Source: Bacteroidia bacterium (GTDB lineage: Bacteria; Bacteroidota; Bacteroidia; B-17B0; Aurantibacillaceae). Taken from it: DNA of 37,467 bases. Positions 32,158-37,467 of the stretch are shown in pieces. The DNA lies in assembly GCA_022842625.1 (NCBI GenBank), contig JALHPG010000024.1:1-37467 (forward strand). The letters are read 5' to 3'. Both the position numbers and the translations under genes were made by a program. The notes under the pieces are model-generated. The model did no database searches and was not told the origin of the DNA. It saw only the letters and a list, made by a program, of their open reading frames with translations. Position 1 is the first letter of the stretch, and the number at the start of each line of letters is the position of its first letter.

Positions 32158-34482
32158 TTAAAATTTAAAATTATAAGTAATTGCCGGAAGTACCGGAAAT
32201 AGTGATACAAGGGTTGGCTTATACCCAACTATATTTTTATTCGCATCTAATTCTTCTCTATAATAAACAAAAAATGGGTTTCTGCGACTGTAAGCATTAT
32301 ACAAACTAAAAGTTAAATCAGTATTTCCTCTTTTAGTTTTGAGCTTCCATACTAGGCCCAAATCCAAACGGTGGGTTGGTGGCATTTGAAAATCATTTCT
32401 TCTAAAAAAATCCGGGGTTGCACTTATTGATGTTCCAAGCAAATTTTGACTTGCAAATCTACCACCTGCAATAGTTGCATAATTTCCTGTTCCGTATATC
32501 CAGGTTGCACTTAGGCTAAATCGTTCATTTAGTTTATGCATAACAACAATAGATATATCATGCCGGCGATCGTAACGTGGATGAAAGGCAATACCATAAT
32601 TTATTTTATCAAATTGTCGCCAGGTCCAAGCCAAAGTATAGCCGATCCATCCGGTTGTTCTTCCTTTCTTTTTTTCAATATATGTCTCCACACCATAAGC
32701 CCATCCTTTACCAAAAACAAATTCTCTGCTTAAGTTCGTATTGGCAAAAAGTTGCGCTCCATCTCTGAAGTCAATGGCGTTCTTGATCCATTTATAATAT
32801 CCTTCAACCGATATAAAAAAAGTATTACGAGCAACAGCTTGATGCAATCCTAAAGACACTTGATCGGAACTTTGTGGTTTTACGCCTTCTTCGCTTGGAT
32901 ACCAGACATCAGTTGGTAAAGAGGCGCCGCTGCTGCTTACTAAATGCAGGTATTGATACATTTTTGCATAACTGGCTTTGATGCTGGTGTTTGAAAAGAG
33001 GCTGTATTTTAATGCCAAACGAGGCTCTAAGCCATTATACGTTTTATTTTTTGTTGTAAAAACAGAGTTGCGAAGTCCAGAAACCACTTCAAATTTGTTA
33101 CTTATAATCCAATCATACGAAACATAAGCTCCCATTTCTCCCGCTTCAATCATTCTTCCATCATCTAGGTCAATAAAATTGGAAGAAAATCCAAATTCGC
33201 CCACTGTAAAGCGATGGTATATGCCACTTACACCAAATTTTAAAGTGCGTTTGGAATCAAGATAATACGTCCAGTCATTTAACAGAGATTGGTCCCAAAT
33301 ACGAGAACCTAAGCTTGCAGTGGCACGCGAAAACCCCGAACTAATACGATAAAGATAACCGGACACTGCATATGCAGTAGAACTTTTTAATCTGCTATTA
33401 TAAATGTGACTCCAATCGATCGTACTTGAACGGTTTCCCCACAATAAATTGGCTGAAAATGACCCTTGATTAAATTTTAAAACATCATTACCAAAATAGC
33501 CTGTTAACGACAGTTTGTTTTTTGCATTGATGTTATAATGCAACGAAGTATTAAAATCATAAAAAAAGTAAGCGGGTATTACGTCGTAATCTTCATTATC
33601 TTTATTTAACTCATTTAAGCCATTTGTAATTACGTCCAAGTAGGTTCTTCTACCGGCCACGAAAACAGATAGCTTATTTTTTATAATTGGAATATTAATA
33701 CTTAATCGCGAGGATATTAATCCAATGCCGCCATTTACTTCTAATGAGTCTGCCTGACTTTTTATCATTTCCACATCCAACACCGAGGATAAACGACCTC
33801 CAAACTGAGCCGGAAAACCAGACTTATAGAGTGTTACATTTTTTACTGCATCGGAATTAAATACACTAAAGAAACCTAATAAATGATTGGGATTATAAAC
33901 AGGTGCACGGTCAACTAAAATTAAATTTTGATCACTTCCACCACCTCTAACAAAAAATCCGGCAGTGCCTTCGCCTCCTGATTTTACACCAGGCTTTAAC
34001 TGCAGAATTTTAATAATATCCACTTCACCAAAAATAGCGGGTAGTAGTTTGGCTTCTATCATGGAGATTTTATCCACACCCATTTCTGCTTTGTTTGTCT
34101 TCTCATTTGGATCGTTACTATTCGTAACCACTTCCACCTCTGCAAGCGCTTTATAATCTCTAAATAAAACTATTTTAATTGAATTATTGCCGGCGTTGCT
34201 AATGCTTATAATAGTATCTCTATAACCAATAAAAGATACTTTTAGCCGTGTAATAGACTGTTCGCTCCTTAGCTCGAATTTGCCATCGGCATTTGTAAAT
34301 ACAGCCTTACCGGTTTCTGGAGAGAATACAGTTACACCTATTAGTAGTTCTTTAGTAGAATAATCGGCTACGCTTCCCTTTAATAGAGTAATATTTTGAG
34401 CCTTTAGAAACGAAAAAAAAACTCCAAATAAAATGAAAAGCCAAAATCGAATTATTTTTAAATTATTATTACGACCGCACAT
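32158..34482 (-). CDS. TonB-dependent receptor with carboxypeptidase-like domain
   Basis: 774 residues. A signal peptide (~9-28) is followed by a carboxypeptidase-regulatory-like domain (~30-110, TKELLIGVTVFSPETGKAVF and TNADGKFELRS). The plug domain (~130-240) contains IKILQLKPGVKSGGEGTAGF and FVRGGGSDQNLILVDRAPVY. The rest is a beta-barrel ending in ITYNFKF with the terminal aromatic needed for assembly. It is an outer-membrane importer energised by TonB. Transcribed with the DUF4249 gene, outside the island. Confidence 0.93.
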   Translation of the reverse strand: MCGRNNNLKIIRFWLFILFGVFFSFLKAQNITLLKGSVADYSTKELLIGVTVFSPETGKAVFTNADGKFELRSEQSITRLKVSFIGYRDTIISISNAGNNSIKIVLFRDYKALAEVEVVTNSNDPNEKTNKAEMGVDKISMIEAKLLPAIFGEVDIIKILQLKPGVKSGGEGTAGFFVRGGGSDQNLILVDRAPVYNPNHLLGFFSVFNSDAVKNVTLYKSGFPAQFGGRLSSVLDVEMIKSQADSLEVNGGIGLISSRLSINIPIIKNKLSVFVAGRRTYLDVITNGLNELNKDNEDYDVIPAYFFYDFNTSLHYNINAKNKLSLTGYFGNDVLKFNQGSFSANLLWGNRSSTIDWSHIYNSRLKSSTAYAVSGYLYRISSGFSRATASLGSRIWDQSLLNDWTYYLDSKRTLKFGVSGIYHRFTVGEFGFSSNFIDLDDGRMIEAGEMGAYVSYDWIISNKFEVVSGLRNSVFTTKNKTYNGLEPRLALKYSLFSNTSIKASYAKMYQYLHLVSSSGASLPTDVWYPSEEGVKPQSSDQVSLGLHQAVARNTFFISVEGYYKWIKNAIDFRDGAQLFANTNLSREFVFGKGWAYGVETYIEKKKGRTTGWIGYTLAWTWRQFDKINYGIAFHPRYDRRHDISIVVMHKLNERFSLSATWIYGTGNYATIAGGRFASQNLLGTSISATPDFFRRNDFQMPPTHRLDLGLVWKLKTKRGNTDLTFSLYNAYSRRNPFFVYYREELDANKNIVGYKPTLVSLFPVLPAITYNFKF

Positions 34483-34732
34483 TTTATTTTAATCTTAAAA
34501 TTATCTATTATTTCCCACAAGTCAAATTACCACGCTTTAAATAACATTAAGAATACCATTATTGTTTATTTTTAACGTTTAAATGGCACTTCAACAAAAA
34601 AACAAAAATAAAATAATCGGTTAACGATTATCTGTTGAATTAAAAAGATTTTCTGAGGCAAAATTTTAAAAGGACATTAAGTTGTGTTTGCTAAAAACCC
34701 CCTTCTTATTGCCCCAAGGGGGGGGAAGATAG

Positions 34733-34755
34733 AAAAGCATTTGTTATGCGTTTTT
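34733..34755 (-). terminator. Weak terminator after the T9SS gene
   Basis: On the minus strand GCAT-AACAA-ATGC followed by TTTTCT, directly after the T9SS protein stop. The stem is only 4 bp plus a few AT pairs, so confidence is modest. Beyond it, CCCCCTT (34698-34704) and AAGGGGG (34716-34722) form another hairpin. The 34483-34697 stretch shows no gene. Confidence 0.4.
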
Positions 34756-36102
34756 TTATCTCGCAATTACAAATCGTTTGGTAACGCTTGACGTATTGTC
34801 ATTCCGAAGTGAAGGATCTGGATTGAGATCCCTCGTGCCTCGGGATGACAGATTCAATAAATAAACGCCATTAGCTAAATCTTTTGTATTTATAGTTGCC
34901 GTGAAAGTTCCATTTGGTTGCTGAGCTTGTCGAAGCACTTCTTCTCTAACTATCTGCCCCAGACTATTTATTATTGAATAGTTAGTGTTGCACGCTTCGA
35001 CTCCGCTCAGCGTGACAAATTCAATATTAATAATTTCATTAGCAGGGTTAGGATAAATGTTTAATTTATCATTTAACATTTGCCATTCAACATTTCCTGT
35101 TGCACTTGGATAAACAATTACTGTATCCCATTTTACGTTGCCGCAAATTTCTTGCCTAACAACATAAGTATCTATTGTTACACCCACAGTAACAGTAATG
35201 CCAGCCGCAGTGTCTATTGCAGTAGTAGTATTTGGCAATTTATACCACATACAAGCTTCATCTATGCCAACATCTTGTGGTCTGCCTAAATAAACAGTAT
35301 TAAATGGTATTCCCCAAATATCTGGACCTGCATAAGCGTGTAAATCAATGTCAATAACGCTTATGTCATCATATAAAATATCTGAGGCAATTATGGGTAA
35401 ATTCGCAGGATTAATGATTACCGAGTTTGTTGCAGCATCACTTTTAAAATTACCTAATATCATGTATTTTTCATTACCATTTGCTGTAAAAGTTCCAGTC
35501 AACAGAGACCAATTCAAAGTATCTGAAAGTATATTGTTTGTTGGATTCTGAATTTGAGGTGCCAAAAAGGTGATTGGTTTTTCACAACGTGTTATCGTAT
35601 CCGAAGTACTGTCAGCAAAATACGCTCCGAATCCGTCCACACCATAGGTACATTGATTTGTAATATTGTAATATACTTTTACACAATACGTTTTATTTAC
35701 TTGTAATTTTTGCTTTAACCTGTTTCGAGAATATCCTCTAAGGGTCTGTTGTGTGTTTGGTTTAAAAAAAAGAGTGCTTATAAAATAGTTATTACCAGTT
35801 CTAGGCCATTGGTAAGTGTAACTGTTGTTAGGAACTTGGCCTGTTGGCGGCAAGGAAGTTAGAATTGCACCAAAAAACTTATTTGTATCAAGGGAGCTCC
35901 AGTATTTCGCAATCAACGGAGCAAAAGATTGATTACAGTTGAGGCAATCCTCAAAACTACCGTTGCTAACGTAATTAGCAATTTGTCCAAATGAATAGTT
36001 AGGGAATAAAAAAACTACAAGCATTAAGAACTTGTAGTATTTTAAATAAAAAAACTTATTTACTAATAACGAGTTTGTTTGTAGTTCGCTCACCAATTTC
36101 AT
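34756..36102 (-). CDS. T9SS type A sorting domain protein with repeat insertions
   Basis: 448 residues. The signal segment is at ~25-40 (FLMLVVFLFPNYSFGQ); an ATG at residue 27 is an alternative start. The body begins NGSFEDCLNC and resembles beta-sandwich surface proteins (SLLTGTFTANGNEKYMILG). The C-terminal T9SS domain starts at LNIYPNPANEIINIEF. Three short stretches in it, VTLSGVEAC, VLRQAQQP and SRGTRDLNPDPSLRND, are in-frame translations of palindromic interspersed repeats, see 34797-35016. The ligand is unknown. Confidence 0.85.
   Translation of the reverse strand: MKLVSELQTNSLLVNKFFYLKYYKFLMLVVFLFPNYSFGQIANYVSNGSFEDCLNCNQSFAPLIAKYWSSLDTNKFFGAILTSLPPTGQVPNNSYTYQWPRTGNNYFISTLFFKPNTQQTLRGYSRNRLKQKLQVNKTYCVKVYYNITNQCTYGVDGFGAYFADSTSDTITRCEKPITFLAPQIQNPTNNILSDTLNWSLLTGTFTANGNEKYMILGNFKSDAATNSVIINPANLPIIASDILYDDISVIDIDLHAYAGPDIWGIPFNTVYLGRPQDVGIDEACMWYKLPNTTTAIDTAAGITVTVGVTIDTYVVRQEICGNVKWDTVIVYPSATGNVEWQMLNDKLNIYPNPANEIINIEFVTLSGVEACNTNYSIINSLGQIVREEVLRQAQQPNGTFTATINTKDLANGVYLLNLSSRGTRDLNPDPSLRNDNTSSVTKRFVIAR
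34797..34850. repeat. Palindromic repeat inside the T9SS coding region
   Basis: TGTCAT...GGATCT-GGATTG-AGATCC...ATGACA: a 54-bp imperfect palindrome, 18 codons, keeping the reading frame as SRGTRDLNPDPSLRND. It belongs to the interspersed palindrome type common in Bacteroidota intergenic DNA. Its outer TGTCAT/ATGACA arms recur in the 37.2-kb repeats. Confidence 0.75.
34921..35016. repeat. Two arms of an interspersed repeat in coding DNA
   Basis: CTGAGCTTGTCGAAGCAC (34921-34938) and ACGCTTCGACTCCGCTCAG (34992-35010, continuing CGTGAC) match the two arms of the hairpin at 37229-37288 (CTGAGCTAGTCGAAG and CTTCGACTCCGCTCAG). Here they are separated by ~53 bp coding for the conserved YSIINSLGQIV part of the T9SS domain, so they flank it rather than form a local hairpin. 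Confidence 0.75.
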
Positions 36103-36228
36103 TACTTAAATCTACGAAATAAAATCTAAAGCAGAATTTACTCGCAAATTAGAATGTAAGGCCATTGTGGGTCTTTCCTTCAGTAAAGAAGATCAGTTAG
36201 TGTAACCAACTTAACTTATGATGAAAAA

Positions 36229-36633
36229 TTAATTAGGTACCTCGTAATAAATGGGGTCGCCTTTTAATGGAGCTATATCTTTCTTGAATTTTTCAATTAT
36301 TTCAGTCTCGTCTATAGTTACCGGAGCATAGGCCTTAGCTACCTTTTCAATAACTTTTATAAACGTTTCTTTTAATTCCGGACTCAAATAATGACTGTTA
36401 ACACGTATTTGCCCCATAGCCCAATTATAAGCGTCTTCGGTGGAGGTTTTATCTTTGTCCATTATTTTAAAAATAATGTCCGAAATATTAAATCCCTGAT
36501 CTTTCATGCGCAATTCTGCTTCAACAATATCATGAAATTTTTGACGCTCCTCTTTTTGAACGGAGCCATCTGCACGGGCAATGGCATAAGCCATTTCGCC
36601 TATTGCGTAATGTAAATTTTCTGTTGGTGTCAT
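36229..36633 (-). CDS. TerB-like protein
   Basis: 134 residues, all helical, of the TerB/DjlA N-terminal type: YAIGEMAYAIARADGSVQKE, then ERQKFHDIVEAEL, with the acidic ADGSVQKEE loop typical of metal-associated TerB domains. The role is unknown in most bacteria; TerB of tellurite operons is a founding member, but no other ter genes are here. A broken copy of its 3' end lies at 31282-31345. Confidence 0.8.
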   Translation of the reverse strand: MTPTENLHYAIGEMAYAIARADGSVQKEERQKFHDIVEAELRMKDQGFNISDIIFKIMDKDKTSTEDAYNWAMGQIRVNSHYLSPELKETFIKVIEKVAKAYAPVTIDETEIIEKFKKDIAPLKGDPIYYEVPN

Positions 36634-36868
36634 TTTATTTTGATTTTGTTTAACTAAGTTAATATTTAATTTTTAGGTTTTGGATGAGGGATGTCATTTT
36701 TAAGGATGATTTCTGTCAATTAAAAGCGCCGCATAAATGACCGATCAGGCCACTTGTTAAATAAAATTGGCCACCTAAGCAACCGAACAAAAAGCAAATA
36801 ACCTTTCGTTTACCTTTACTGAAGGATCATAATAAACAACATATATATTAACCTTTAAAATTAATTTT

Positions 36869-37168
36869 ATGAAAACAACAAAGAATGAGGGGATGATCTC
36901 TAAGAGAGTAGTTCTCGAAAGCGTAATGTTATTATTATCAATTTTGGTTATTTCAAATACCATTGATTCTTTATTTAACTCTTCAAAAGCTAGTTTATTT
37001 TTGTATTCTTTAACCGGACTGATGTTCTTTTCTTTATTTTTTCTTTACCAATTGAATAAAGGTTTTTCGAAGAATAAAAATCTTCAACCTTTAAAACCTG
37101 AAAAGAAAATTAATCAGGTTAGAGATCACTATCATTATTATCATAAGGTGGTAAAAAAAACAGCGTAG
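36869..37168 (+). CDS. Small membrane protein, hypothetical
   Basis: 99 residues with two hydrophobic helices (~16-36 and 41-61) and a basic C-terminus rich in histidine and tyrosine (HYHYYHK). No family recognised. The stop codon forms the first bases of the tandem repeat that follows. The 36634-36868 gap is otherwise empty, apart from TGGCCACC-type sequence near 36750-36776 that faintly recalls IS21 ends. Confidence 0.6.
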   Translation: MKTTKNEGMISKRVVLESVMLLLSILVISNTIDSLFNSSKASLFLYSLTGLMFFSLFFLYQLNKGFSKNKNLQPLKPEKKINQVRDHYHYYHKVVKKTA

Positions 37169-37467
37169 CTCAACTATTAGAAAACAAAAAAGGATCTCAT
37201 GTATTGTCATGCTGACGAAGGCGATGTGCTGAGCTAGTCGAAGTAAAGCATCTGTTCTATTCAGATTTCATACTTCGACTCCGCTCAGTATGACGCCTAT
37301 TCTCGGAATGACAATTGGATTAATTCACTTTGATATTACAAAATAGCTCAACCATTAGAAAACAAAAAAGGATCTCATGTATTGTCATGCTGACGAAGGC
37401 GATGTGCTGAGCTAGTCGAAGTAAAGCATCTGTTCTATTCAGATTTCATACTTCGACTCCGCTCAGT
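37166..37467. repeat. 178-bp tandem repeat with nested palindrome (runs off window)
   Basis: Unit 1 starts at 37166 (TAGCTCAACTATTAG) and unit 2 at 37344 (TAGCTCAACCATTAG), near-identical to the window end. Each contains the hairpin CTGAGC...GTCGAAGTA / TACTTCGAC...GCTCAG (37229-37288 in unit 1). Outer ATTGTCAT/ATGACAAT arms surround it. It is the same family as the repeats in the T9SS gene. No coding sequence is apparent. Confidence 0.85.

Noticed and set aside
36731..36780. GGCCACTT/TGGCCACC sequence resembling an IS21 end
   Set aside because: Only partial similarity to the clear repeats at 20134-20179 and no transposase nearby; too weak to annotate.

Overview
This is AT-rich DNA from a member of the phylum Bacteroidota. 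The evidence is two proteins with type IX secretion (T9SS) C-terminal domains, a TonB-dependent receptor paired with a DUF4249 lipoprotein, an RteC-like protein, and TAnnTTTG-type -7 promoter boxes. I cannot name the genus from sequence alone.

The main structure is a genomic island of about 31.1 kb inserted at the 3' end of a tRNA-Ser(UGA) gene. The last bases of the tRNA (AATCCCTATTTCTCCGC, 102-118) are repeated exactly at 31179-31195. A large serine recombinase gene abuts and overlaps the tRNA end. A hairpin terminator that looks like the original tRNA terminator lies just past the distal copy (31206-31238).

Inside the island, left to right: (1) 107-3631, leftward: the serine recombinase and four small island genes. 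(2) 3852-11663, leftward: a complete type I Wadjet (JetABCD) anti-plasmid operon with a fifth, HEPN-like gene downstream of jetD. (3) 11716-13503: a divergent pair, a WYL-domain regulator and an RteC-like protein. A 15-bp motif, GTCAA-N5-GTCAA, recurs before jetA, between the regulator and the RteC-like gene, and twice before the small island genes, so one regulator may control defence and mobility together. (4) 13648-18430, rightward: a tight three-gene cassette of an HExxH metalloprotease-like protein, a HEPN-motif protein and a PD-(D/E)XK nuclease-like protein. I cannot match it to a named system, and it is the best candidate for a new defence system. (5) 18519-19841, leftward: an AlbA_2/RecG-like ATP-binding protein. 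(6) 20035-20304: the scar of an IS21-family element. (7) 20572-30429, rightward: a TetR-controlled export module of two small membrane proteins, a T9SS-exported kelch-like protein, a possible metal-binding lipoprotein, a cupin, a complete tripartite RND pump (outer-membrane channel, adaptor, permease) and a DUF2141 protein. It is flanked by imperfect 65-70 bp direct repeats. (8) 30430-31195: non-coding, with a terminator and a tandem array of ~205-bp units, each carrying a degenerate copy of the island attachment core.

Right of 31195 is probable chromosomal backbone: a TerB-like gene relic, the DUF4249/TonB-receptor pair, a T9SS protein whose C-terminal coding region contains in-frame palindromic interspersed repeats, an intact TerB-like gene, a small membrane protein, and a 178-bp tandem copy of the same repeat family running off the window.
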